Part shown: one piece after another, positions 1-7,717 of the stretch
How positions within the stretch are numbered: position 1 is the first letter of the stretch
Layout of the letters: each line of letters opens with the position of its first letter
Source of the DNA: an uncultured Lachnospiraceae bacterium
GTDB taxonomy: Bacteria; Bacillota; Clostridia; Lachnospirales; Lachnospiraceae
Assembly: GCA_949076555.1 (NCBI GenBank)
Contig: CARUOB010000057.1
Coordinates: 2,282 to 20,182, forward strand
Length of the DNA stretch: 17,901 bases
Reading direction: 5' to 3'
Translations under genes and position numbers: made by a program
Notes under the pieces: generated by a model
What the model saw: the letters and a program-made list of their open reading frames with translations, nothing else
Databases searched by the model: none
What the model was told of the DNA's origin: nothing

Positions 1-752
1 CATTTCACCAGATCCGGGCGCCACTCCATGGTCACCTCTTTTGTCAGCGTCCCGCTCTCCACGTCGATCCGATAAATCATACCGCCGCCCACCGTTGTGG
101 CAAACAGCTCCCCCTCCGGGGAATAAAAAATGCCGTAAACATAGCTTTCATTTTCCTGTACAGGCAGCGATTCCACCTTCGTAACCGTGCCGTCCGGCGC
201 AGCCACATGGAGCCATGGATTGAATTTTTCCGTCTTATCGTATTCTGCGTTGTCCGAGGAGAGCACCGCCACTGTCCCGTCCGGCGCAGCCGCCATACTG
301 AAAATATAGTTGTTCTCCACGAATGTCTTCATATTGTCAATGCCGGGAATCGGAACCGTCTCCCAGCTTGCGCCGCCGTCAGAGGAGATAAGCTGTCCCG
401 CCGTCTCGTCCAGAATAACCAGACGTTCGTCCGCAAGCGCCGTAATGCTGTAAGAACGGGAGGTACTTTCCGAGATATCTACCACCGTCTCCACATACCG
501 CCCCATAGCCGTCGACTCATTGTCCAAATTCCCTTCGCTGTTCCCCTGCTCCCCCTTCTGCCCATCCTTCTTTGCTCCCGTTTCCTCCCCAGACGACGCC
601 CCTGCCTCATCTACCGTCGGTCTGCCGCCACAGCCCGCAAACGTCCCCACTGTCATAACAAGCGCGAGGCAGACCGCAAACAGTCTTTTTCCATTCCCAT
701 ATTTATTTTTTCCTTTTAAGTTCTTATCTCTGCCTATCCCTAAATGCATCAT
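1..752 (-). CDS. Lipoprotein with Asp-box (sialidase/BNR-like) repeat, 3' end outside window
   Basis: Reading leftward from the ATG at 752-750, the frame is open for 250 codons to the window edge, so the C-terminus is missing. The N-terminus is a long basic stretch, a hydrophobic segment (about residues 23-39) and a lipobox TFAGC with Cys41, as in lipoproteins cleaved by signal peptidase II and anchored outside the membrane. A Gly/Glu/Ser-rich linker (about 42-82) follows. Residues 123-130, SSDGGASW, fit the Asp-box S-x-D-x-G-x-T/S-W found on beta-propeller hairpins of sialidases and photosystem-assembly-like proteins. Repeated APDGT/SPEGEL turns support a beta-propeller. No catalytic function can be assigned. 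An AGGAAG ribosome binding site lies 9 bases before the start; a second ATG follows immediately at 749. It is preceded by its own promoter around 883-938. Asp-boxes also occur in non-enzymatic propellers, so sialidase activity should not be assumed. Confidence 0.85.
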   Translation of the reverse strand, partial: MMHLGIGRDKNLKGKNKYGNGKRLFAVCLALVMTVGTFAGCGGRPTVDEAGASSGEETGAKKDGQKGEQGNSEGNLDNESTAMGRYVETVVDISESTSRSYSITALADERLVILDETAGQLISSDGGASWETVPIPGIDNMKTFVENNYIFSMAAAPDGTVAVLSSDNAEYDKTEKFNPWLHVAAPDGTVTKVESLPVQENESYVYGIFYSPEGELFATTVGGGMIYRIDVESGTLTKEVTMEWRPDLVK

Positions 753-882
753 GCTTCTACACTTCCTTTCTCTGTTTAAATCGCCAATCTACTATATTAT
801 GTAAACTAAATTCTCACATACACGGAACTGCCTTTCCGCTCCGCACTTCACATCACTTCACAAAAACCTTTTCACTCTCCTT

Positions 883-938
883 ATCATACTAAAGTTTTCT
901 CTAAAGAATCTCTAAGAATCTTTAAAACTTTCTGAAAC
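883..938 (-). promoter_or_regulatory. Promoter of the Asp-box lipoprotein with three tandem CTTTAGAG-like repeats
   Basis: On the minus strand TTTAAAG (926-920), CTTAGAG (916-910) and CTTTAGAG (906-899) are spaced 10 and 11 bp apart. They are followed, 11 bp after the last G, by a -10 hexamer TATGAT (888-883). No good -35 is present: the expected place is occupied by the repeats. This is the layout of promoters activated by OmpR/PhoB-family regulators binding direct repeats one helical turn apart. The leader to the ATG would be about 125 nt. The same layout is found at 1793-1836 and 9857-9890. The start site is predicted, not shown. Confidence 0.6.
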
Positions 939-983
939 TGCCTTCATAAAATATTAACTATTTTTTTGAGCGTTTCCCTGCAT

Positions 984-1673
984 CTAAACATATACTTCTA
1001 TGATCACCCGCGCCGCCACAAAGGTCTCGCCGTCGTAATATCCTTCCAGTTCCACGCCCATACCTTCCTCCAGATCCGAAACACCGGCCTCCCGCATATC
1101 AATCCCGGCGCCGCCTCCCTGAATCGTCCAATGCTCCACCATCGTGTCCTCCGTGAATTTGACAGGAATTTTCTTCGCATCCTTCACCTCCAGCAGGGTA
1201 ACCATGCCGTCCTCATCCAACAGCGTAGTCTGCGCCAGCGTCATGCCGCTTTCCTGGGGCTCCTGCACCTTTCCGCCGAGATGCTCTAACTCCTGCGCCA
1301 CCATGGCTGCCTGCCCTTCTTCCGGCTCTTTTGCTGTCTCGCTGCCGCTTTCTGGCGGCTCCTCATTCTCCTTTTCCTGAGCAGAAACCGGTTCCTCTCT
1401 TTCCCATTCGCCTTCCTGTGTTTCCGGTACATCCGAGCCGTTTTCCCCTTCCCGCTCCTTCTCTGTCCCGTCCTCTGTGTCCTCCTGGTTCGCCGTGTCA
1501 TCCTCCGCCCCCGCCAAGACCTTTTCCTGCGGAATTTCCTGCACGCCTTCCGTTCCCGCGCATCCCGTCATCCCCAGAATCATCGCCAGACCAAGCGCCG
1601 CCGCCACCCGTTTTTCCTTTGTTTGTCTTGAAAACTCTCCCTTTGTGACATAGTTTTTCTCTTTTGTTCTCAT
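984..1673 (-). CDS. Lipoprotein with acidic linker and small C-terminal beta domain
   Basis: The 229-residue product starts with a basic N-region, a hydrophobic segment (about 23-35) and a lipobox GMTGC with Cys38, so it should be a lipid-anchored surface protein. Residues 41-125 form a low-complexity linker dominated by Glu, with Asp, Gly and Thr, probably extended like a cell-wall spacer. The C-terminal part (about 143-229) alternates beta-like strands and ends with a DLEEGMGVELEG...FVAARVIIEV pattern. This resembles the small OB-like domains of DUF5666/DUF3221 type, a tentative likeness from memory. ATG 1673 is preceded by AAAGGA at 9 bases. Its promoter matches that of the downstream lipoprotein gene, so the two may be co-regulated. 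No enzyme motif is seen and the function is unknown. Confidence 0.85.
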   Translation of the reverse strand: MRTKEKNYVTKGEFSRQTKEKRVAAALGLAMILGMTGCAGTEGVQEIPQEKVLAGAEDDTANQEDTEDGTEKEREGENGSDVPETQEGEWEREEPVSAQEKENEEPPESGSETAKEPEEGQAAMVAQELEHLGGKVQEPQESGMTLAQTTLLDEDGMVTLLEVKDAKKIPVKFTEDTMVEHWTIQGGGAGIDMREAGVSDLEEGMGVELEGYYDGETFVAARVIIEVYV

Positions 1674-1764
1674 CCCGCTGCATCCTTTCTATCGCGCGTC
1701 GTTTCGGTAATTGCCAAACCCATCTCAGCGCTGCCCATGATCAACAGCCAAAAAAAGTTTCACA

Positions 1765-1785
1765 ATTATGTAAACGCGATTTACA
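1765..1785. promoter_or_regulatory. Inverted repeat at the predicted start site of the acidic-linker lipoprotein gene
   Basis: TGTAAA (1769-1774) and TTTACA (1780-1785) form a 6-bp inverted repeat with a 5-bp spacer. It sits just downstream of the predicted -10 at 1798-1793, overlapping the expected transcription start, a common place for a repressor operator. The left arm belongs to an 11-mer, ATTATGTAAAC, that is also present at 796-806 in the leader of the other lipoprotein gene. The function is inferred from position only. Confidence 0.3.
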
Positions 1786-1792
1786 TTTCCCA

Positions 1793-1836
1793 ATCTTAGC
1801 AGGCATTCCTCTAAAGTATCTCTAAAACTTCTTAAG
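1793..1836 (-). promoter_or_regulatory. Promoter of the acidic-linker lipoprotein with tandem CTTTAGAG-like repeats
   Basis: On the minus strand CTTAAG (1836-1831), TTTTAGAG (1827-1820) and CTTTAGAG (1816-1809) repeat every 11 bp. The -10 hexamer TAAGAT (1798-1793) begins exactly 11 bp after the last repeat. This is the same geometry as the promoter at 883-938 and again there is no recognisable -35. The predicted leader is about 115 nt. An OmpR-family activator is the most likely partner (inference). Confidence 0.6.
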
Positions 1837-1856
1837 TTTTTCTTTACCTTTGGCGC

Positions 1857-1898
1857 AAAAAAGTCTGCAAACTGTGAACGTTCACAACTTGCAGACTT
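1857..1898 (-). terminator. Intrinsic terminator of the chemoreceptor gene
   Basis: Positions 1861-1898 are a 38-bp inverted repeat centred at 1879/1880 with only two mismatched pairs (1871-1888 and 1872-1887). On the minus strand the stem runs straight into six T residues (1862-1857), typical of a rho-independent terminator. It lies about 60 bp after the chemoreceptor stop codon at 1957. On the plus strand the hairpin is followed by ATTTTTA, so it may work weakly in that direction too, although no plus-strand gene leads into it. Confidence 0.85.
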
Positions 1899-1956
1899 AT
1901 TTTTATGCCTCTCTACTCCCACTTTTTAAATTTTTTTCAAATACAAGGACTCCCCG

Positions 1957-3957
1957 TCACACCTTGAAGGACGCCACCGTCTCCTTCAACTCCTCGCTCA
2001 GCCCGGAAAGCTCTTTCATCTGGGTGAGCACCGCCTTGGAACTATCATTGGAAGTCACGGCGGATTCCTCCATCCTTTTCATAAATCCGGCAATCTCACC
2101 TACCAGCCCGTCAATCGCCGCAAGAGAATCGCTGATGCCCGCCATGTTCGCACGCATCTCCTGGGAAGACGCGCCAAGCTCGCCGGAGATACCGCTGTAA
2201 AAAGCCGCGTCCTTCTCATACATGCCTGCAAGTTCTGTCATGCCCCGATAGTCTTTCATCACCTTCTCGTTCATAAAGGTCAAAAGTTTTTCCGCACTGT
2301 CTGAAAGAAATGCCACGCTGTGCACCACGTCTTCCGTCACCCTGCGGATCTGGTCCACCGCCTTCCGGGAGTGATCGGCAAGCTCCCTGATCTCGTTTGC
2401 CACCACCGCAAAACCGCGTCCCGCCTCCCCGGCTCTCGACGCCTCTATGGAGGCGTTCAGCGCCAGAAGATTTGTCTGGGAGCTGATTGTGAGAATTTCT
2501 TCCGTCAGCGTGTCGATCTCCTTCACTTTCTGGCTCTCCTTTATGGCGTCGCCGAGTTCTTCCATGGTCGAACCGCACAGCGAAAGCGCCTCGCCCGCCG
2601 ATTTTATCGACTCTTCATGCTGCCTGCCAGCGCGCTCCATGATTTCGCCGGACTGATCCGCCGCTTCCCCCGCCTTCTTTGCCACATTTTCAACTGCCCT
2701 GCCAAGCTCTTCCCCGGTATTCCTGATCTGCTCCGCCAGCGCCTTCGCCTCCGCCGTCTGCTGCATCACCTGTCCCGCCGTGTCCGCAATAAAGGAAATA
2801 TCACCGCCAAGCACATGCATCTTCGCGGAAGTCCCCTCCGCGATGTCATTGATAGACGCCGCTTCTTCCTTTGTATTTAAAATAATGCTCCGTATCTGCT
2901 GCCTGACCTCCACCGTCGCCGTCTGAATCTGTTCCGTCTCATTCTTATACTGCGCGGGAATGCCCTGTTCCGTCACCGGATTCTCCGAAAAATCGCCGGA
3001 GGCAAACTGTTTCAACATCTGCACGGGTGCAAGCGTCCTGCCGATCAGCCCCGCCATAAACACCGCCACCAGCACAATGATCACAAGCGCCGTCACCACA
3101 GCCACGAGCACCATCGCCACAAGCGAGCTCCACACATGGGCAGTGGGGCATACCACGCCCAGCTTCCAATTGCTGCCCGCAATCCGGGACGCCGCAAAAT
3201 AGCATGCCGTGCCGTCGTAATCTTCTGCCTTTACAATGGTTCTCTCATTTTTCTCGATCAGACTCCTTAAGTCCGGCATCTTGTCCACAACGGCTACCGC
3301 CGCATCCTCAGAAGGTTCAAACGCCTTGTTTCTGTGTGCCACATACTGTCCGCTGCTGTCTGCGAGGAAACCGTAAACGCCGTCCGCATAGTTGATACTG
3401 CCCGTCAAATCAGTCACCGTGCCCAACGTTACATCCAGACCGATGACTGCCCCCAGCACACCGTCTATGTATACCGGCGACGCGATGGTCGTACACATCT
3501 GCCCCGTAATCACATCCCAGTAAGGGTCTGTCACGATGGTTTCCCCCGCCGCGTCCGCCTGCTGGTACCAGCCGCGCTGCACGGGATCGTAACCTTCCGG
3601 TATCGCCGCTTCCCTGTTGGACTGGATAAATCGGCTGTCGCTCGTGCCGCAGTACAGATTCAGAAGTTCGTCTCTGCCCTTCGCGTGCACATCCACCACC
3701 GACTGCAAAAAGGCAGTGTCCAGACTGCCCGCCGCCTCGACGCTGCCCGCCGTTCCCTTCGCCAGCATGATCTCATTCTCAATCCAAGTATTGATCTCCT
3801 CCGCGTACTTATCCGCGTAAAGCTGTAAAATATCTTTCTGCTCCGCCATCATACGCTGTCCCGCAATCATAACGATCCCCAAAGTGGTAAGCAGGATACT
3901 CGCCGCAACCATACAGATCACGCTGATTGTCAATCTGCCCTTCATTGTCCTTCTCAA
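1957..3957 (-). CDS. Methyl-accepting chemotaxis protein with amino-acid-type dCache sensor
   Basis: This 666-residue chemoreceptor has a first membrane helix (about 9-32), an extracellular dCache_1 domain (about 38-275), a second membrane helix (about 278-304), a HAMP-like region (about 305-358) and a cytoplasmic coiled-coil signalling domain. The highly conserved tip that contacts CheA/CheW is at about 487-531 (TNLLALNASIEASRAGEAGR and following). In the sensor, Y123, R128, W130, Y131, Y146, D148 and D175 reproduce residue by residue the spacing of the dCache amino-acid motif described for PctA-like receptors. An L-amino acid or derivative is therefore the likely ligand. No C-terminal CheR-tethering pentapeptide is seen. 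The chosen start is TTG (3957-3955), with GAGAGGTG 8 bases upstream; ATG 3945 is the alternative, but AGAAGG sits only 3 bases before it. It forms its own transcription unit, with a terminator downstream. Confidence 0.95.
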   Translation of the reverse strand: MRRTMKGRLTISVICMVAASILLTTLGIVMIAGQRMMAEQKDILQLYADKYAEEINTWIENEIMLAKGTAGSVEAAGSLDTAFLQSVVDVHAKGRDELLNLYCGTSDSRFIQSNREAAIPEGYDPVQRGWYQQADAAGETIVTDPYWDVITGQMCTTIASPVYIDGVLGAVIGLDVTLGTVTDLTGSINYADGVYGFLADSSGQYVAHRNKAFEPSEDAAVAVVDKMPDLRSLIEKNERTIVKAEDYDGTACYFAASRIAGSNWKLGVVCPTAHVWSSLVAMVLVAVVTALVIIVLVAVFMAGLIGRTLAPVQMLKQFASGDFSENPVTEQGIPAQYKNETEQIQTATVEVRQQIRSIILNTKEEAASINDIAEGTSAKMHVLGGDISFIADTAGQVMQQTAEAKALAEQIRNTGEELGRAVENVAKKAGEAADQSGEIMERAGRQHEESIKSAGEALSLCGSTMEELGDAIKESQKVKEIDTLTEEILTISSQTNLLALNASIEASRAGEAGRGFAVVANEIRELADHSRKAVDQIRRVTEDVVHSVAFLSDSAEKLLTFMNEKVMKDYRGMTELAGMYEKDAAFYSGISGELGASSQEMRANMAGISDSLAAIDGLVGEIAGFMKRMEESAVTSNDSSKAVLTQMKELSGLSEELKETVASFKV

Positions 3958-4031
3958 TCGTAATGCACCTCTCTTCGGTCAATCTTTCACATGACCATTC
4001 TACGACAAAATTTTTCTCTTTTACTTATAAT

Positions 4032-4124
4032 GGTACAGATTGCACGTTTTTCGGTATAGATTGCATGATTTCCTTTCCGGCATGGTCGATTGCAAACCAA
4101 GATTCCCGTTTTGTAATCGACTTT
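4032..4124. repeat. Direct and inverted repeats upstream of the chemoreceptor gene
   Basis: The gap 3958-4259 holds the kinase terminator on its right and this repeat cluster on its left. GGTACAGATTGCA (4032-4044) and GGTATAGATTGCA (4053-4065) are 13-bp direct repeats differing at one base and offset by 21 bp, two helical turns. A third, weaker copy, GGTCGATTGCA, is at 4084-4094. That copy is also the left arm of an inverted repeat: GTCGATTGCAAA pairs with TTTGTAATCGAC (about 4111-4122) with one G-T wobble. The position, about 80-140 bp before the chemoreceptor start, suits a regulator-binding region. A plus-strand TATAAT lies at 4026-4031. I could not identify a convincing minus-strand promoter for the chemoreceptor here. 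Confidence 0.4.
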
Positions 4125-4162
4125 CCTATTTGGAAAGCGAGATTCTATTTTTCCATGCATAC

Positions 4163-4227
4163 AAAAAACCGCTATCTTCACGGAGTCGGAAACACGCGTT
4201 CCTTCTTCCTGTGAAAATAACGGTTTT
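4163..4227 (-). terminator. Terminator of the hybrid-kinase operon
   Basis: On the minus strand AAAACCG (4227-4221) pairs with CGGTTTT (4171-4165). Inside lie further pairing arms: TTCACA/TGTGAA-like segments and a GGAA/TTCC arm. The distal arm ends in a run of six T residues (4168-4163). It lies 33 bp after the stop codon of the large hybrid kinase. The stem is long and interrupted, so efficiency is uncertain, but position and T-run fit a rho-independent terminator. Confidence 0.65.
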
Positions 4228-4259
4228 CTCATTTTCATATCGGCCTTATTGCAGGCTGC

Positions 4260-7200
4260 CTATTTGATCAAATGCTTGCGCAGCACCTCGATAAACAACT
4301 CGATGTCAAGCGGCTTCGCAATGTGATCGTTCATGCCGCTCTTTAAAGCCGCTGCTTTGTCTTCTTCCAAGGCGTTCGCCGTCATGGCGATGATCGGAAG
4401 CGTCCTGACGTCCTGCCTTGGCAGAGATCGGATTGTCCTAGTCGCCTCGTAACCGTTCATAATCGGCATTTGCACATCCATCAGCACCACGTCATAATAG
4501 TTTTCTTCCGACCGCTTCACCATATCCACAGCGTCCGTTCCGTCGGGCGCGGATTCCACCTTGAATCCGCTCTCCGTCAGTATGACTTCCGCGATCTCGC
4601 GGTTCATCTCGATATCTTCCACAAGGAGAACACGCTTGCCGCTAAAGTCGATCTGCTGCCACGCCGCCCCGGCAACCTCATCCTTGACATCCATACTGTT
4701 TGCCGCAAGAAGCGCTGACTTTAAGTCTGACATAAACAGCGGTTTTGCACAGAAGGCCGTAACGCCCGCCGCCTTCGCCTCCTCCTCGATATCCGTCCAG
4801 TCATAGGCTGTCAATATGATAATCGGCGACTCTTCACCGACCGCGCTGCGAATCTTTCTCGCGGTCTCTATGCCGCTTGTCTCCGGCATCTGCCAGTCGA
4901 TAATGTAGGTATGATAGGAATCCCCGTCATCCCGTGCGACTTTGGCGCGGTACACCGCCTCGCGGCCGGAAGTCGTCCACTCCGCGCGAAGGCCAATCGT
5001 TTTTAACATCTTGCTCACGCTGTCGCATACGTTTAAGTCATCATCCACCACAAGCGCCCGCAGACCTTCCAGCTCTTTGATCTGCTCCGCGTTCTTCTCC
5101 ACATCCTGCAGTTTCAGGGTGAGTTTTACGGTAAAGGTACTGCCCTTACCCACTTCGCTCTCAACCGACACCGTACCGTTCATCATCTCCACAATGTTCT
5201 TGGTGATGGCCATACCTAGACCCGTGCCCTGAATACCGCTTCTTGTGGTCGTTGTCTCTCTCTCAAAGGGCTCGAAGACATGTTTCACAAACTCCTCCGA
5301 CATGCCGATGCCGTTGTCCTTGATGATAAAAACATAATCGCCATACCCGTGCTTGAATGTGGTGTGCTGCATAATCCGGAATGTGATCATGCCGCCGGCC
5401 GGAGTGTACTTCACCGCATTGCTCATCAGATTGATAAAAATCTGGTTCAGTTTCAGCGGGTCGGTGATCACATCCTCGTTTACCACTTCGAAGGTATCTA
5501 TGAACAGCTCAAGCTGCTTCGCCTTCACCTGGGGCTGGATGATGTTGACCAGATTGTGCATCAGCTCTGAAATATTGCACTCCTGCTCATGAATCTGCAT
5601 CTTGCCGCTCTCGATACGGCTCATATCCAGAATATCGTTGATCAGGCTGAGCAGATGGTTGCTGGAAGACAGCACTTTCTGCAGGCATTCCCTCACCTGA
5701 TCCTTATTGTCAATACGGCTCGCCGCAATCGTCGCGAAACCGATAATGGCATTCATCGGCGTACGGATATCGTGGCTCATGTTGGAGAGGAAAGTGGTCT
5801 TTGCTTCATTGGCCTGTCTCGCATGCATCAGGGCATCCTGCAGCGCCTCCGTCTGCTCCTTCTGTTTGATCACCTGATCCGTGACATCCTTAGAGACAAC
5901 CATGGCGATCAGGTCATCCGTCATATCGTCCCGTGTCATAATAAAGGACTGGCGTACACACATCCTGCCTTCCTCGCCATCCACTCTGCACCAGTAATCC
6001 ACGTCCACTTCCGCTTCTCCCTGTTCAAAGCGTCTCTTCAGGTAATCAATGTCCAGCGTATCGGTATAGTCCTCTATGGACTCCGTGAGAACGAACTGTT
6101 TTGATTTTTCAAAATATTCCGTTGCGCTGCAAGGTGCCTGCAGCCCTGCTTTCTCAAGAAGGGAAACGACCTCGCCATCCTTTGCGCACGTCACGTCCTG
6201 CTCAATCAGATCCTTTGTCAGATTCAGTTCAAAGGTGCTGAACGCATTGGATGTGATTGCGATTCTGTACTGACGCTCCTTGCGGTTCATCACCGCCATC
6301 TCCTCTTCCCCTCTCAGTTCACGCAGCTTCATCTCCGTGATGTTCTGGCGGACATAAAGAATCTTGCTCGCTCTATCCCCGTTCCGTTCCAGACAGACGG
6401 TGATTAATTGCTCCCACTCCTCTTTTCCATTCCGCATGACATGACATTCATAGGTAAAGGTGTCCTGCCCGTTCAGGTTCTCTATAATAGAATCCACCTT
6501 CAAAGTCTGTCGGAAATCCTCCTGCGCCTCCTCTCCGACAATCTCCCTGCTGTGGTTTTCAAGCACATTGGCATAGTCACCCTCTCTCACCAGTTGATTG
6601 TCCTGCAGGTTCACATCGGCAGTATAGGTGTAAACCCCGGTCTCCAGATCTACCGTCAGATATCTCGAGGAAAACAGCGTGTTTAATCCCTGCAGGATAT
6701 AATTGATCCGGCTGTTTTCCGCTTCCAGCTTTTTCCTCTGTTTCGCCGCCTGCACAATGGTCAAAGCGAAATAGATCACGAAGAGTATCAACAAAGAAAT
6801 CTCCAGACGGACACCCGCCGCGTTCGCCCCCTTTATCATCTTCTGGGTAACGCTTGGCGGAAAGAGCTGCACCATCACGTAATCGCTTTCCGAAATATAA
6901 GTCACACACAAATTATCTGCCTCGCTGTTCTCCCCGCAGATAAAAGCGCCCTCGCCGCCGTTTTCGAAAACGGCCTTTGCCGAATCCACCGTAACCTGAT
7001 CGATCTGTCCGGAATTCTTCAACATATCAATCAGATTCTCCTCTCCGTATTCCACATCATCGGAGCTGGCTATCACCCTGCCGTCCGACGTACACAGCCA
7101 GGTGGTCGACGGCTCCCCGAAATAAGTGGTGCGCAGAATTTCCTTCATATACTGCTCCGCCAGATAAGATCCCCGGACAATACCGACAATCTCCCCGTTC

Positions 7201-7703
7201 ATCCGCACCGGCGCAAAAAACACAAGCCTCGTCTCCTCATCGGTGAGACGCTCGTCAAAGAGAACGGAGATACCGCTCTCGCCCTGCATACCCCGCACGT
7301 AATAATCCCGGTCGGCGGAATTGACCGTTCTGCCGTCGGAAAAATGAGTCACGCCCTCCGCATCCGTAAACCGTATGGTATCAAACACGGAATTTCTCTC
7401 TATTTCCGCAAGCGTCTGTGCCGGAATCAAATCTCCAGTCAGGGAATCGTTAAAGAAATAGGCATATGCGTTGATAATGCGCACTCCGTTTTCCAGTTCC
7501 CCAAGTACCTGCTTGGATTTCTGGCGCATGGAATCCTCCGCATAATTTTTATTCTGCTCCGCAATCCTGGCCCTGTTCTGTACCGTGTAAGCGTTAAATA
7601 GCAGAAACACAATCAACACCAGCGGCATAGAAATCAACAACATGTGTAATACTCTTTTTCCTCGCATCTTTAAACTTTCCCTCCACAAACGTATGAGGCA
7701 CAT
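4260..7703 (-). CDS. Membrane hybrid histidine kinase with dCache sensor, PAS domains and two receiver domains
   Basis: The 1147-residue protein has a membrane helix (about 19-38), an extracellular dCache-like sensor (about 42-295), a second helix (about 299-317) and two PAS-like regions (about 335-455 and 475-610). A HisKA domain follows, with phospho-acceptor H644 in NMSHDIRTPMNAIIGF. The ATPase has an N box with N762, DNGIG at 796-800 and GTGLGMAI at 826-833. Two receiver domains follow: the first has D936 and K987, the second D1076 and K1130. Both have the acidic pocket (VDDD, VEDIE). Phosphate presumably moves from H644 to the receivers. No DNA-binding or other output domain is attached, so a partner phosphotransfer protein or regulator elsewhere is expected. 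The sensor lacks the RxWY amino-acid motif seen in the neighbouring chemoreceptor. ATG 7703 has AGGGAGG 6 bases upstream and starts 14 bases after the preceding kinase stop, so the two are co-transcribed. Confidence 0.95.
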   Translation of the reverse strand: MCLIRLWRESLKMRGKRVLHMLLISMPLVLIVFLLFNAYTVQNRARIAEQNKNYAEDSMRQKSKQVLGELENGVRIINAYAYFFNDSLTGDLIPAQTLAEIERNSVFDTIRFTDAEGVTHFSDGRTVNSADRDYYVRGMQGESGISVLFDERLTDEETRLVFFAPVRMNGEIVGIVRGSYLAEQYMKEILRTTYFGEPSTTWLCTSDGRVIASSDDVEYGEENLIDMLKNSGQIDQVTVDSAKAVFENGGEGAFICGENSEADNLCVTYISESDYVMVQLFPPSVTQKMIKGANAAGVRLEISLLILFVIYFALTIVQAAKQRKKLEAENSRINYILQGLNTLFSSRYLTVDLETGVYTYTADVNLQDNQLVREGDYANVLENHSREIVGEEAQEDFRQTLKVDSIIENLNGQDTFTYECHVMRNGKEEWEQLITVCLERNGDRASKILYVRQNITEMKLRELRGEEEMAVMNRKERQYRIAITSNAFSTFELNLTKDLIEQDVTCAKDGEVVSLLEKAGLQAPCSATEYFEKSKQFVLTESIEDYTDTLDIDYLKRRFEQGEAEVDVDYWCRVDGEEGRMCVRQSFIMTRDDMTDDLIAMVVSKDVTDQVIKQKEQTEALQDALMHARQANEAKTTFLSNMSHDIRTPMNAIIGFATIAASRIDNKDQVRECLQKVLSSSNHLLSLINDILDMSRIESGKMQIHEQECNISELMHNLVNIIQPQVKAKQLELFIDTFEVVNEDVITDPLKLNQIFINLMSNAVKYTPAGGMITFRIMQHTTFKHGYGDYVFIIKDNGIGMSEEFVKHVFEPFERETTTTRSGIQGTGLGMAITKNIVEMMNGTVSVESEVGKGSTFTVKLTLKLQDVEKNAEQIKELEGLRALVVDDDLNVCDSVSKMLKTIGLRAEWTTSGREAVYRAKVARDDGDSYHTYIIDWQMPETSGIETARKIRSAVGEESPIIILTAYDWTDIEEEAKAAGVTAFCAKPLFMSDLKSALLAANSMDVKDEVAGAAWQQIDFSGKRVLLVEDIEMNREIAEVILTESGFKVESAPDGTDAVDMVKRSEENYYDVVLMDVQMPIMNGYEATRTIRSLPRQDVRTLPIIAMTANALEEDKAAALKSGMNDHIAKPLDIELFIEVLRKHLIK

Positions 7704-7717
7704 TTCTGCCTCCCTAT

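Noticed and set aside
207..719. Plus-strand ORF of 170 codons antisense to the Asp-box lipoprotein
   Set aside because: The opposite strand has a signal peptide, lipobox and Asp-box in frame with a ribosome site; the plus frame is Arg/Pro/His-rich, typical of a shadow frame.
1801..1808. AGGCATTC, matching part of hairpin 1 of the structured element
   Set aside because: Only 8 bases match and there is no pairing partner; considered chance similarity rather than a third copy.
5589..6104. Plus-strand ORF of 171 codons inside the large hybrid kinase
   Set aside because: Shadow of the HisKA and second PAS region; composition (His, Arg, Leu-rich) is non-protein-like.
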